A stretch of 64,000 nt of DNA. Source: Lautropia mirabilis. GTDB lineage: Bacteria > Pseudomonadota > Gammaproteobacteria > Burkholderiales > Burkholderiaceae_B. The stretch's first letter is position 1, and every line of letters starts with the position of its first letter. Location of the stretch: contig CAMCOS010000001.1 in assembly GCA_945876565.1 (NCBI GenBank), positions 1 through 64,000 on the forward strand, written 5' to 3'. The position numbers and the translations under genes were made by a program. Below, in pieces: positions 4,936 to 14,738 of the stretch. The notes under the pieces are model-generated. The model made no database searches, was not told the origin of the DNA, and saw only the letters and a list, made by a program, of their open reading frames with translations.

Positions 4936-6420
4936 ATGCCCGCACATTGGAGCATGGAAGTGAAAGCAGACAGAGCCATCGCAACCTACCGGCGCATACG
5001 AGCGCAGCCGCTGTGGCGTCTGCTTGCCTCGACTACCGGGCCAACCGTCATTGGTCTGCTTCAATCGCATCTATATGATCGCGAGCCAAGCCTGCCTGCC
5101 TCCATTTTTCACGAACGCATTGCAAGGGATCTGGAAGAGCTGCGCGCCCAAGGCGAAGACTTCCCCCAAACGGCACAGGCGTATGTCGCTAGCTGGCTCG
5201 CCGATGGATACCTACAGCGACGCTTCCCGACTGGGGCTTCAGAAGAGGAATATGAACTCTCCACGGCGGCCGCCGAAGCCATCCGATTTGTCTCTGGCCT
5301 GGAGCAGCCACACTCAGCCGCGACCGAGAGCCGCCTGACGCTCGTCATCGACGCCATGGCACGACTTGCCGAGGACACCGACACTGACAAATTTCGCCGC
5401 ATCGACCGTCTCATGGCCGAGCAAGCCCGTATCGACAAGGAGATTGATGCCATCCAGAAGGGGCAGATGCGCGTGCTGCCCCATACAACGGCGCTTGAGC
5501 GAACGCGGGAGATCATCACGCTGGCCGACGATTTGGCCGGTGATTTCCGCCGTGTCCGCGATCAATTCGACCAGCTCAATCGCGATCTTCGAGAACGCAT
5601 CCTGGACAACGATGGCAATCGTGGGGATGTGCTGGATTCGCTGTTCGCTGGAATCGACCTGATTTCGGAGAGCGCCGCAGGGAGGACTTTCTCTGCTTTC
5701 TGGCGATTGCTTACGGACCCGGAGCAAGCGGCAACGCTTGATCAGGCGCTCGATAGCGTCATGTCGCGGGGGTTCGTGGGGCAGCTCGAAGCCAAGGAGC
5801 GACGATTCCTTCTGCGGCTAACGCGCACCCTTCTTGAGCAGGGCGGCATGGTTCACGAGGTGCTCCAGACGTTCGCGCGCAGCCTGAAGCACTTCGTCCA
5901 GAGTCGCGAATACCTCGAGCAGCGCCGACTCAATCACCTGCTGAAAGACGCCCAGCGCGCAGCACTGGCCCTGAAGAACGAGGTCAGGGCCACTGACACT
6001 CTCCAGTACACGCTGGAACTCACGAGCAGCCGGTTGCGCTCGTTGTCTCAATGGGTGCTGCACGACCCATCCCTGCAAGCGTTACCTGGGCAGATGGCTC
6101 AAGGGGATGCGCCGCCCATCGATCTAGAGTCTGTGAGCGAACTGGTCGCTCAGTCCGAGATCGACTTCCGAACACTGAAGGCTAACGTGCTGGCAGTCCT
6201 GGAGCAATGCTCCCAGGCATCGATTGCCAACGTGCTGGAGCAGTTCCCGGCTGCACAGGGGCTGGGCAGCGTCGTCGGGTTACTTGCGCTGGGTAGTCGG
6301 CATGGATTCAAGGCCGACCAAAATGAAACCGTAGGCTGGGTTGGAGGCGACCACGAGCGTCGCAGCGCCCGAATTCCAAAGATCTTCTTTTTGAGGGAGC
6401 GGGCCAATGAACTGGTCTGA
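4936..6420 (+). CDS. jetA: Wadjet subunit JetA (DUF3375, kleisin-like)
   Basis: This 494-residue protein matches DUF3375/JetA of type I Wadjet, starting with a helical head (RIRAQPLWRLLASTTGPTVI) followed by long charged helices, as expected for a MukF-like kleisin. Known role: JetA links the JetC heads and, with JetB, builds the SMC-like complex that extrudes loops on plasmid DNA so that JetD can cleave small circles. No catalytic motif is expected. ATG 4936 is used; ATG 4954 is equally possible because neither has a strong ribosome-binding site. It overlaps jetB by 14 nt. Confidence 0.92.
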   Translation: MPAHWSMEVKADRAIATYRRIRAQPLWRLLASTTGPTVIGLLQSHLYDREPSLPASIFHERIARDLEELRAQGEDFPQTAQAYVASWLADGYLQRRFPTGASEEEYELSTAAAEAIRFVSGLEQPHSAATESRLTLVIDAMARLAEDTDTDKFRRIDRLMAEQARIDKEIDAIQKGQMRVLPHTTALERTREIITLADDLAGDFRRVRDQFDQLNRDLRERILDNDGNRGDVLDSLFAGIDLISESAAGRTFSAFWRLLTDPEQAATLDQALDSVMSRGFVGQLEAKERRFLLRLTRTLLEQGGMVHEVLQTFARSLKHFVQSREYLEQRRLNHLLKDAQRAALALKNEVRATDTLQYTLELTSSRLRSLSQWVLHDPSLQALPGQMAQGDAPPIDLESVSELVAQSEIDFRTLKANVLAVLEQCSQASIANVLEQFPAAQGLGSVVGLLALGSRHGFKADQNETVGWVGGDHERRSARIPKIFFLRERANELV

Positions 6421-7126
6421 AAACGGGTCTGTCAGCGACGAATCAGCAATGCGGACCGAAGAACAAGAACCCGATGCTACTCAAGCACCTACCAACACCC
6501 TCTTCCTGGGTGACAGCGGCGAGTTGGCACTGGATACCCGGCGCGCACTAGTACAACTGCTGGCAGGGCCATCGCTCGACGGACGTCGGCATCCAAAACT
6601 GTGGCTGATCTTGGTGAGAGACGAGGCGGTGATCCGTCGTCGGCTTGCCGAGCTGTTTCTCGAACTGGTCATCGATCGGGATGTGCAAGTGGCCTTTACG
6701 CGCCAGGCAGATACCGGCGACCTCGAAGTGCCACTCCTACTGCGCCGCGCCCAACTGAGCTTCATAGACTCCATTCTTCTGCTCCATCTTCGCCAGCGAT
6801 TGACCCAGGCAGACTCGCAAGGCGACCGCGCCGTGGTGTCGACAGACGAGATCACGGAGTTCCTCTCCCTGTACGAGCGCGCCGCCAATACCGACCGTGC
6901 AGGGTTCGTGAAACGGGTTCACGCCTCCATCGAGAAGATCAAAAAGCACAGCATCCTTCAGAAAATTCGCTCAAGTGAGGATCGCTTCGAGATTTCGCCG
7001 ACGCTCAAGCTCCTCTTCTCAGCAGAGGAAATACAAGCGCTGACGCAACTGTATCAGCGCATGGCGGCCGCAGAAACGCCAGCGCAGCTGGTTCAGACTG
7101 ATGCTGATGAGGAGGCCGACCAATGA
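6407..7126 (+). CDS. jetB: Wadjet subunit JetB (DUF4194, MukE-like)
   Basis: The 239-residue product is a DUF4194 protein, the KITE/MukE-like subunit of Wadjet. Visible features are a variable acidic N-terminus (about residues 1-35), then winged-helix-like segments (RRHPKLWLILVRDEAVIRRR, LLHLRQRLTQADSQGDRAVV, TDEITEFLSLYERA) and a C-terminal EISPTLKLLFSAEEIQALTQ region typical of the family. The ATG at 6407 lies inside the end of jetA behind GAGGGAG, and the stop overlaps the jetC ATG, so the three genes are translationally coupled. Confidence 0.92.
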   Translation: MNWSENGSVSDESAMRTEEQEPDATQAPTNTLFLGDSGELALDTRRALVQLLAGPSLDGRRHPKLWLILVRDEAVIRRRLAELFLELVIDRDVQVAFTRQADTGDLEVPLLLRRAQLSFIDSILLLHLRQRLTQADSQGDRAVVSTDEITEFLSLYERAANTDRAGFVKRVHASIEKIKKHSILQKIRSSEDRFEISPTLKLLFSAEEIQALTQLYQRMAAAETPAQLVQTDADEEADQ

Positions 7127-10100
7127 ACCCGGAACCCCAAACCGCCGCCTTGTTTGCCCGCGAGCAGTTTCGAATGGCCCGCCTGCAGGTTTACAACTGG
7201 GGCACTTTCTCCGGCCTGCACGACGTGCCGATCAGCGAACGAGGTTTTCTGTTTGTGGGGCGGTCCGGCGCTGGGAAGTCGACGCTGCTCGATGCATTCT
7301 CGGCCTTGCTGACCCCACCTCGGTGGATCGATTTCAATGCGGCTGCGCGCGAGGCGGACCGCAGTGGCCGTGACCGTAACCTCGTCACCTACATACGAGG
7401 CGCGTGGGCTGAACAGAAGGATGGGGAGTCGGGAGAGATCGCAACCCGCTACCTGCGCGCGGGGACGACCTGGTCAGCCTTGGCGCTGACCTACCAGAAT
7501 TCGTTGGGTCAGCCTGTCGTGCTGATTCAGGTGTTCTGGCTGCGGGGCAATGCGAACGGCAGCGCCGATGTCAAACGACACTACCTTGTCATGGAGCGGG
7601 CCTTTGACCTGCGCGAGCTAGAGGACTTTGGCCAATCCAACTTCGACATCCGGAAACTCAAGCAGTCCTTTCCAGAGGCATTCGCTCGCGACGAGTTTCG
7701 CCCCTACTGCGAACGGTTCTGCCGTCTGCTCGGCATCGAGAGCGAAATGGCGCTTCGTTTGCTGCACAAAACCCAGTCGGCCAAGAATCTCGGCGACCTC
7801 AATACCTTCCTGCGCGACTTCATGCTCGACAAGCCCGAGACCTTCGAAGTGGCGGATCGCTTAGTCAGCGAATTTGGTGAACTCAATGCCGCCCACCAGG
7901 CGGTCGTCACGGCCCGCGAGCAGGTTCAAACGCTTGCTCCAGCGCGGGATCAGCACCAGCGCAGGGACTCGTTGATGCTGCAGCGCAATGACTTGGATGA
8001 GCTTCGGCTGGGCGTTGATGGCTACCGAGAGGCCCGACGCATCAATCTTCTCAAGGAGCACGTGGCATCCCTGGAGGTTCAAGCCGCTGGCGCAGAGGGC
8101 GAAGTGATTCGACGTCAAGGCAGTTTGGATAACCACTCCACGACCTTGCGCGACTTAGAGCGACAGCACCGTGAAGCAGGCGGTGATCAGATCGAACAAT
8201 GGGAGACAGAGAAGTCGGGGCTAGAGAGCCAGCGCACGGAACGCCTGCGCAAACGCAGTCAGGCCGAAGATGCATGCAAAAAGCTGGGCTGGAGCCTTCC
8301 AGATTCGCCTCAAGCCTTCGCGGAACTTTTGAGTAACGCGCGGCAGGAGGTCGAAAACTGGGAGCAGCGCAGCAATGATAGTCGCGCCGAACAGTTCCGC
8401 TTGGACCGAGAAAAGAAGGATGCCGAGACCGCGTTTTCACAAGCACTGAAAGAGGTGCAGGCACTCCAGCGCCAGCCATCGAACATTCCGGCGGACATGC
8501 TGGAAATGCGTCGAAACATCGCCGCCGCCATCGGGATCTCGGAGTCGGCACTTCCCTTTGTTGGCGAACTCGTTGAGGTCAAGCCCGACGAGGCCGAATG
8601 GCAAGGGGCCATTGAGCGCGTACTGCACGGGTTTGCGCTCTCACTCCTGGTAGACGAGCGCCAGTACTCGGCATTGGCCAATCACATCAACACCACCCAC
8701 CTTGGGCAGCGCTTGGTGTATTACCGAACTGGTCGCCCGGAAACGTGGCAGGCCAAGCCCATCGTGGCCAATTCGCTCGTCCTCAAGCTGAACGTCAAGG
8801 AGGGCACGTATGCCGATTGGCTCCAGGCCGAGCTACGGCAACGCTTCGATTACGCGTGCGTCGACTCTATTCAGTCCTTCAGGAGCGCAGATCGCGCCAT
8901 CACCCGTGAGGGTCAGGTCAAGCACAGCAAAACCCGGCATGAGAAAGACGACCGCAGAAGTGTCGGCGACCGACGAAACTGGGTACTCGGGTTCGACAAC
9001 CGCGAGAAGCTTGCGCTATTCCAAACCCAGGCGCAGGAGCTGGCTGACACCATATCGCGCCTCGGCGGGGAGATCGACAAGCTCTGCGACCAGGACAAGA
9101 CTCGTGCGGCCCGAGCGATGCAGTGCCAGACTGTGGTGAATCTCCAGTGGCAGGAAATAGATGTGCTGCCATTGCTGGATCGCATCTCCACCATTGAACG
9201 GCAGATCCGCGAGGCGAGGGAGGGCAATGCCACCCTGCTGCAAATCAGCGAGCAGATCGGTGAACAAAAGAAGCTCGTCGAGGATGCTGATAAGGAGCTT
9301 CGCCAGGCAACGCGTGTGCACGACTCGATTCTTGACCAGATCAAGACCAACACCCAGAAACTGGAATCCCTCCTGCAGGACGCGTCTATCGTTCCATTGA
9401 CACCCCATCAGGTTTCGGGTCTCGACGAGCGCTTCGCCAAGCAGTCAGATGCAGTCCGGCTCGACAACCTCGACAAGGTGACAACGTCTGTAGAACGCGC
9501 ACTCAATGCGGAGATGGAAGAGGTCAACCGTGGGATTGGCGCATGCGAGAAGGAAATAGAAGCGCGCTTTGCCGACTTCAAACGGCAATGGCCGATGGAC
9601 GCAGGCGACATGGACACGAGCCTTGCCAGCGCTCCAGATTTCTTTGCCAAACTGGTTCGGCTGGAGACGGATGGTCTGCCTGCCTATGAGCAGCGATTCT
9701 TCGAACTGCTGCAGAACCAAAGCCACCAGAATCTGGCAGCGCTTTCCACCTACCTGAACGATGCGCGAAAGGCGATCCTGGAACGGATGGATCTGGTCAA
9801 CGACAGTCTTGGCCAGGTACCCTTCAACCAGAGCGCCAATCAACGCACCTACCTCCACATCGACGCCAGTGACCGGCAGCTTGTCGACGTCAAGCTGTTC
9901 AAGCAGGAGCTCCAGCAGGCGCTAAGCCATGCATGGACGGAGGATCGCGAGTTTGCCGAGGCGCGGTTCCTGGCCTTGCGACGACTTGTTGATCGACTCG
10001 CCAGTCAGGACCCCGAGCAGAAACGCTGGCGCGAGACTGTGCTCGACGTTCGACAGCATGTTGAGTTCATCGGGCGAGAGATCGATGAAAGCGGTGTCGA

Positions 10101-10497
10101 GGTCGAGATCTACCGCAGCGGAGCAGGCAAGTCTGGCGGCCAACGGCAGAAGCTGGCCACGACGTGCTTGGCCGCAGCCCTGCGATATCAACTGGGCGGG
10201 AACGACCACGGTGTGCCGATGTATGCGCCCGTCGTGCTGGATGAAGCCTTTGATAAGGCGGATAACGAGTTCACCGCTTTGGCGATGAATATCTTTACCA
10301 ATTTCGGATTCCAGATGGTGGTCGCTACGCCGTTGAAGTCCGTCATGACCCTTGAGCCATTCATCGGCGGCGCCTGCTTCGTGGATATCAGCGACCGACG
10401 CGTGTCAGGCGTGCTGCTGATCGAGTACGACGGTGATCGTCAGCGATTAAAGCTGCCAGAGCATGCACGACAAGAGGCTAGCGTTGAAGCTTCCTGA
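7123..10497 (+). CDS. jetC: Wadjet subunit JetC (SMC-like ATPase)
   Basis: At 1,124 residues this is a full-length MukB/SbcC-like SMC ATPase. The Walker A is GRSGAGKST (46-54). Long coiled-coil arms (about 270-520 and 640-800) flank a hinge-like globular part. The C-terminal half-head holds the ABC signature KSGGQRQKL (about 1002) and a Walker B ending VVLDEAFDKAD (about 1036). All ATPase motifs look intact. Known role: ATP-driven loop extrusion on DNA as the motor of Wadjet. The ATG overlaps the jetB stop (ATGA) behind GAGGAGG, and the end overlaps jetD by 35 nt. Confidence 0.95.
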   Translation: MNPEPQTAALFAREQFRMARLQVYNWGTFSGLHDVPISERGFLFVGRSGAGKSTLLDAFSALLTPPRWIDFNAAAREADRSGRDRNLVTYIRGAWAEQKDGESGEIATRYLRAGTTWSALALTYQNSLGQPVVLIQVFWLRGNANGSADVKRHYLVMERAFDLRELEDFGQSNFDIRKLKQSFPEAFARDEFRPYCERFCRLLGIESEMALRLLHKTQSAKNLGDLNTFLRDFMLDKPETFEVADRLVSEFGELNAAHQAVVTAREQVQTLAPARDQHQRRDSLMLQRNDLDELRLGVDGYREARRINLLKEHVASLEVQAAGAEGEVIRRQGSLDNHSTTLRDLERQHREAGGDQIEQWETEKSGLESQRTERLRKRSQAEDACKKLGWSLPDSPQAFAELLSNARQEVENWEQRSNDSRAEQFRLDREKKDAETAFSQALKEVQALQRQPSNIPADMLEMRRNIAAAIGISESALPFVGELVEVKPDEAEWQGAIERVLHGFALSLLVDERQYSALANHINTTHLGQRLVYYRTGRPETWQAKPIVANSLVLKLNVKEGTYADWLQAELRQRFDYACVDSIQSFRSADRAITREGQVKHSKTRHEKDDRRSVGDRRNWVLGFDNREKLALFQTQAQELADTISRLGGEIDKLCDQDKTRAARAMQCQTVVNLQWQEIDVLPLLDRISTIERQIREAREGNATLLQISEQIGEQKKLVEDADKELRQATRVHDSILDQIKTNTQKLESLLQDASIVPLTPHQVSGLDERFAKQSDAVRLDNLDKVTTSVERALNAEMEEVNRGIGACEKEIEARFADFKRQWPMDAGDMDTSLASAPDFFAKLVRLETDGLPAYEQRFFELLQNQSHQNLAALSTYLNDARKAILERMDLVNDSLGQVPFNQSANQRTYLHIDASDRQLVDVKLFKQELQQALSHAWTEDREFAEARFLALRRLVDRLASQDPEQKRWRETVLDVRQHVEFIGREIDESGVEVEIYRSGAGKSGGQRQKLATTCLAAALRYQLGGNDHGVPMYAPVVLDEAFDKADNEFTALAMNIFTNFGFQMVVATPLKSVMTLEPFIGGACFVDISDRRVSGVLLIEYDGDRQRLKLPEHARQEASVEAS

Positions 10498-11647
10498 AGA
10501 TATTCGACAGTTTCTTGCCCGTCGCTTTCAAAGCAAGCACCGCGAGTGGCTGGTGGGTGATCCGGGCAAGGGCCAATGGCCGTTGGAGGTTCCGCTCGGA
10601 GTGCCGACGCAGCAAGCTGCACTCAGACAAGTCGATGGCGTTCGTGCTTGGGTGAGCGCATGGCAAGGCTGGCAAGGGGGCGGCACACTGTCCTGGTGTG
10701 AGCGCCGGTGGAATGCGCTTGGCGTCCAGCGACTCCCGGAGAAGCTGGCGTTGGGCAGCCCAAAGGATGTTGCCATGTTGATTGGTGAGTCCGCACGATG
10801 GGAGCGAGCTCAATCTCGCTACCGGACACTTACTGCTCGCTGGCCGTTACTGGCGCAGCCGTTGCCGAGGTACTTTGATGTTTTGGCGGACTACGGTGAT
10901 GCCGATTTTCGTCGGCTTGCAGAGATGCTAGGCTGGATAGCGAACCATCCACAATCCGACCTCTATCCCCGCCAGCTGCCGGTGTCCGGCCTGGATAGCA
11001 AATGGCTCGATGGGCGCAAAGGGCTGCTGACGGATCTGGTGGCCGCAATACAAGAGGATTCATCCAGCGACCTGGATTTCTACCAACGCTGCGGACTGAA
11101 AGCACCTCCAATCCTTATGCGAATGCGGGTACTGGATCAGGCGTTGCGAGCCGGGGTCGGTGGCGTGGGTGATATCACTGCACCCGTGAAAGACCTGGCG
11201 GCTCTCAATTTGCCGGTCTCACATGTGCTTATTGTCGAGAACCTTCAAACGGGACTGGCAATGTCGGACATGCCAGGCGCTGTCGTGTTCATGCGTCTTG
11301 GCTATAACGTCGACGTGTTGGCCCGTTTCCCCTGGCTTGCCCGCGCAAAGTGCATCTATTGGGGTGATTTAGACACACATGGATTTGCCATCCTGCATCG
11401 TGCCCGTTCATACATCCCAGCGTTGCAATCCGTGCTTATGGACGAAGACACCTTGCTGCAACACAAGGCGCTGTGGGTGGATGAGTCGGCGCAGCATCCG
11501 GCAACGGAACTGACACTCCTGACGGAGCCAGAGCAGCAACTCTATCGGGATCTCAAGCAGCAGCGCTGGGGACAAAACGTTCGCTTGGAGCAGGAGCGGA
11601 TCGACTGGGCTACCGCATGGAGCGTTTTGCAGGGAAGATTGGCCTAA
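10463..11647 (+). CDS. jetD: Wadjet subunit JetD (TOPRIM nuclease)
   Basis: The 394-residue protein has an N-terminal DUF3322 region (about residues 5-200, with a SWCERRWNALGVQRLP segment) and a C-terminal DUF2220 TOPRIM-like nuclease domain (about 230-385). The metal-binding residues are in place: E259 in VLIVEN, and D302 and D304 in the GDLDTHG motif. Known role: cleaves circular plasmid DNA after loop extrusion by JetABC. The start lies inside jetC, and the 35-nt overlap is longer than at the other junctions. It is the last gene of the operon and appears intact. Confidence 0.93.
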   Translation: MHDKRLALKLPEDIRQFLARRFQSKHREWLVGDPGKGQWPLEVPLGVPTQQAALRQVDGVRAWVSAWQGWQGGGTLSWCERRWNALGVQRLPEKLALGSPKDVAMLIGESARWERAQSRYRTLTARWPLLAQPLPRYFDVLADYGDADFRRLAEMLGWIANHPQSDLYPRQLPVSGLDSKWLDGRKGLLTDLVAAIQEDSSSDLDFYQRCGLKAPPILMRMRVLDQALRAGVGGVGDITAPVKDLAALNLPVSHVLIVENLQTGLAMSDMPGAVVFMRLGYNVDVLARFPWLARAKCIYWGDLDTHGFAILHRARSYIPALQSVLMDEDTLLQHKALWVDESAQHPATELTLLTEPEQQLYRDLKQQRWGQNVRLEQERIDWATAWSVLQGRLA

Positions 11648-11690
11648 AGCCAATGGCCCGCAGTGGTTGACTGCCGATGACAGAACCTGA

Positions 11691-12104
11691 TCAACGCAGC
11701 GCGTTCAGCACTTTTTCGGCTTCTGGCAAGGGCAGCCGTTGCTTGCCAGACTTCATTCGGTCAAGTGCCTTGAAGACGTCGTCGACTGACCGCAGCTGGT
11801 TCTCGACCATGGCGCAAAGCAGCCCGATGGTGCCCATGACGTCGACTTACTCCTTGTTGGCAACAATCCGCAAATTGGCGTCGCCAGTCAGCAAAGTGCA
11901 AGTCTCTTGCTTCGCAGGCGCCAGTGCCAAGTAGTCGTTGTGACTGGGCTTGGGACCGTTTTTAGCGGGAAGCAGATGGTCGTGCTGGCCTGGCAACTGC
12001 TCGGCATACGCCACGAAGTCGCCGCTGACCTCCATGACCTGCAAGCCCAGGGCTTCAAGGCCAGGGCTGCCCGGTTCAATTTTAATTATGTTGCAGCGCC
12101 GCAA
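11691..12104 (-). pseudogene. broken PIN-domain (VapC/DUF3368-like) toxin gene
   Basis: Minus-strand sequence encodes a C-terminal PIN region: NDYLALAPAKQETCTLLTGD, then ANLRIVANKE, an in-frame TAA at 11849-11847, and VDVMGTIGLLCAMVENQLRS, VDDVFKALDRMKSGKQRLP to a stop at 11691. The TLLTGDANLRIVA and MGTIGLL segments are typical of DUF3368-type PIN proteins. The N-terminal part with the first catalytic aspartate is missing, and a TAG lies just upstream of the TTG that opens the frame. A truncated and nonsense-mutated toxin, convergent with jetD; no antitoxin gene remains. Confidence 0.65.
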
Positions 12105-12179
12105 CTAGACCGTCACCCTTAAAGCAAAAGGAAACGGGACTTGCGCTCCTTTCGATGCGGGATTGACTAAGATACCCGC

Positions 12180-14738
12180 GTGGACACTTTCATGCTCGTA
12201 TTGGGGTTGGCAGGGTTGCTCGCGTTGGTTTGTCTGCTAACGCCGGTTGCGTCTGCTCTACGTCTGCCCTTTTCATTGTTGGTGGTACTGGTGGGGGCGT
12301 TATTGGGGTACGTCATCAGCTACCACGACTGGGCGCCCTATTGGCTCGTCGATTATCTGGTCATACTGCGAGACTTCGAGCTGCCTGCTGGCACCATATT
12401 GGTGGTGTTTTTGCCTGTTTTGCTGTTTGAGTCTGCTGTGTCGATGAATGTACGAGGCCTCGTTAAAGATATTGGCCCGATCATGTTGATGGCAGTGGTC
12501 GCGGTATTCATCTGCACCATGCTCGTGGGTCTTTCTGTCAGTCAGTTCACGACCTTTGGCCTGGCAGTCTGCTTTTTGTTGGCGGCTGTCATTGCAACCA
12601 CCGATCCCGCTGCGGTGGTGGGCATTTTTGCACAAGTGGGTGCCCCGCGACGGTTGACCACCATCGTCGAGGGCGAGAGCCTGCTCAATGACGCAGCCGC
12701 CTTGGCCCTGTACTCCGTGATGTTGGCTTTGGTCGTGGGACAAGCGCAGACTTTGCCTAGCGCAAGCGCGATCCTGTTGAACTTTACATACCTTCTGGTG
12801 GGCGGAGCAGTCTGCGGTTTTCTGATTGGTCGAGTCGTTTGCGAACTCTTTCTGATCTTGCGCGGCTGGCCAACGGCTGAGGTTTCATTAACCATAGCCA
12901 CAGCCTACTTCGCCTACATTATCCCGGAGCACTATCTGGATGTATCTGGTGTGGTTTCAACCGTTGTTTGTGGACTGGTCGTCTGCGCCATGGGGCGCAC
13001 GCGCTTGACACCGACCACCTACCTCGCCCTGCAGCAGTCCTGGGGTCAGTACGGATTTTGGGCGAGCTCCCTGGTGTTTCTGATCGCCGCCATGATGATT
13101 CCCCGATTGATGGAGCATGCACAATGGCATCATTTTGTGGTGGTGTCGGTCATGTTCGGCGCAGCACTGGTGGCTAGGCTCCTCACGGTATTTGGCCTAT
13201 TGCCCCTGTTGACCATCCTGCCTGGCTCCGGCGCTAAAATCAGCTGGCGCTACAAAGCAGTGATTTCCTGGGGTGGATTGCGAGGTGCCCTGTCTCTGGC
13301 CTTGGCACTGGCTGTTACCGAGAACAAGGCTGTGGACGATTCGATTAGCACTTTTGTGGCGGTTTGCGTCACCGGGTTTGTGCTCTCGACCATGGTCATC
13401 AACGGCTTAACGTTGCGACCACTGATCGCTTTTCTGGGCTTAAACAGGCTGAGCAATCAGGAGCACGCCCTGCGCGACCAGGCGCTCGCGCTAACGCTGA
13501 CGGAGCTTGACAAAGAAACCGACCAAATTGCGATTGACGATGGCATTGGCAAGGTCGCCAGAGAGAATGTCAGCGCGGCATTTAAGCGCGGTGTAGAAAC
13601 AGTTACTGACCTGCAAATCGACAAGCTCAGTGACGATGAGCGCATTCGTTTGGGGCTATCCATGGTCGCGCAACAAGAGTACCAGTTGACATTGCGCTCC
13701 TACGGTGAAGACTTGATCGATCGGCTCAATGCCACTGCAATCATGAACCACGCTGAGCAGCTTCTCGATGAAGTCAAACAAACCGGTGTTCAAGGATACC
13801 GGGCGATGACGGACCGGGTTTTGGCGTACACGCCCTGGCTTAGATTGCAATTGCGTGTTCATCACTACTTCAGTATTCAGCGTTGGCTAGGCACATCGTT
13901 GGCATATCGATTTGCCAAGCTCATTGATTTGCGTGCGATCACCCGGGCATTAATTAAAAGGACCGATCGGGAAATGCGCGCGATGATTGGCGGCATGGCC
14001 GCCGACGCAGTTCTGAAACTTCTGCAGGAACGATTGGCTGCCATCGAAGAAAAACTGCTTGCGATGCGTCTGCAGTTTCCCCGATACGCAGACTGGCTGG
14101 AGGAAACCTATCTAGGTCGTCTTGCGCGTATTCGCGAACGTGCCCGCTACCGCTCACTGTTAGATGACTCTTTAGTCAGTGCGGAGGTGTATCACGACCT
14201 GACGAAAAAGCTCGAACTACGCTGGGCGCACTTGGACAGACGCCCCGATTTGGATCTGCATCAGTCGGCCTTGGACTTGGTGAGTCAGGTCCCACTACTT
14301 CAAGGCCTGTCAGACGAGGCGCGCAAAGCAATCGGAAAGAAATTGCGCCCGCGCCTGGTCATGCCAGACGAGTTGATCTTAGAAAAACATGGGCACTATC
14401 ACTCGATGTACTTTGTCGCCTCTGGCGCCGTGTCGGTATTGCTGCCAGACTCGACACACATCGATTTGGGAACAGGTGAACATTTTGGGGCGCTTCGGCT
14501 GTTTGATCCCCACGCACCATCGCGTGAGGTTCGATCGCTGGGTTTCACCACGCTACTTGAGCTTTCTGATCGCGATTTACTCGCGCTGCTTGAGTCCGAT
14601 CCGAGCTTTAAAGAAGCATTAAAGCTAGCAACTCAAGCGCGCGAGCGTCAATTGAAGACAGACAAAGCTGATGCCAATGACAGTCCGACGAGCATCATAA
14701 CCAGCAAGACATCGACGCATGCAACAGACATGCGTTGA
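12180..14738 (+). CDS. CPA1 sodium/proton antiporter with cyclic-nucleotide-binding-like domain
   Basis: At 852 residues this is a long CPA1-family exchanger. Residues 1-415 form about 12 membrane helices with the family motifs ATTDPAAVVGIF (about 138-149) and EGESLLNDAAALALY. A cytoplasmic helical region follows, and residues about 700-810 form a cyclic-nucleotide-binding-like domain (VPLLQGLSDEARKAI, then YFVASGAVSVLLPDSTHIDL, GTGEHFGALRLF). Similar NhaP/SOS1-like exchangers use the tail to gate sodium/proton exchange. The start is GTG 12180, with ATG 12192 as an alternative. It stands alone. Confidence 0.85.
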   Translation: MDTFMLVLGLAGLLALVCLLTPVASALRLPFSLLVVLVGALLGYVISYHDWAPYWLVDYLVILRDFELPAGTILVVFLPVLLFESAVSMNVRGLVKDIGPIMLMAVVAVFICTMLVGLSVSQFTTFGLAVCFLLAAVIATTDPAAVVGIFAQVGAPRRLTTIVEGESLLNDAAALALYSVMLALVVGQAQTLPSASAILLNFTYLLVGGAVCGFLIGRVVCELFLILRGWPTAEVSLTIATAYFAYIIPEHYLDVSGVVSTVVCGLVVCAMGRTRLTPTTYLALQQSWGQYGFWASSLVFLIAAMMIPRLMEHAQWHHFVVVSVMFGAALVARLLTVFGLLPLLTILPGSGAKISWRYKAVISWGGLRGALSLALALAVTENKAVDDSISTFVAVCVTGFVLSTMVINGLTLRPLIAFLGLNRLSNQEHALRDQALALTLTELDKETDQIAIDDGIGKVARENVSAAFKRGVETVTDLQIDKLSDDERIRLGLSMVAQQEYQLTLRSYGEDLIDRLNATAIMNHAEQLLDEVKQTGVQGYRAMTDRVLAYTPWLRLQLRVHHYFSIQRWLGTSLAYRFAKLIDLRAITRALIKRTDREMRAMIGGMAADAVLKLLQERLAAIEEKLLAMRLQFPRYADWLEETYLGRLARIRERARYRSLLDDSLVSAEVYHDLTKKLELRWAHLDRRPDLDLHQSALDLVSQVPLLQGLSDEARKAIGKKLRPRLVMPDELILEKHGHYHSMYFVASGAVSVLLPDSTHIDLGTGEHFGALRLFDPHAPSREVRSLGFTTLLELSDRDLLALLESDPSFKEALKLATQARERQLKTDKADANDSPTSIITSKTSTHATDMR

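Noticed and set aside
12300-12743. Histidine-rich minus-strand frame inside the antiporter gene
   Set aside because: Antisense artefact of membrane-helix codons.
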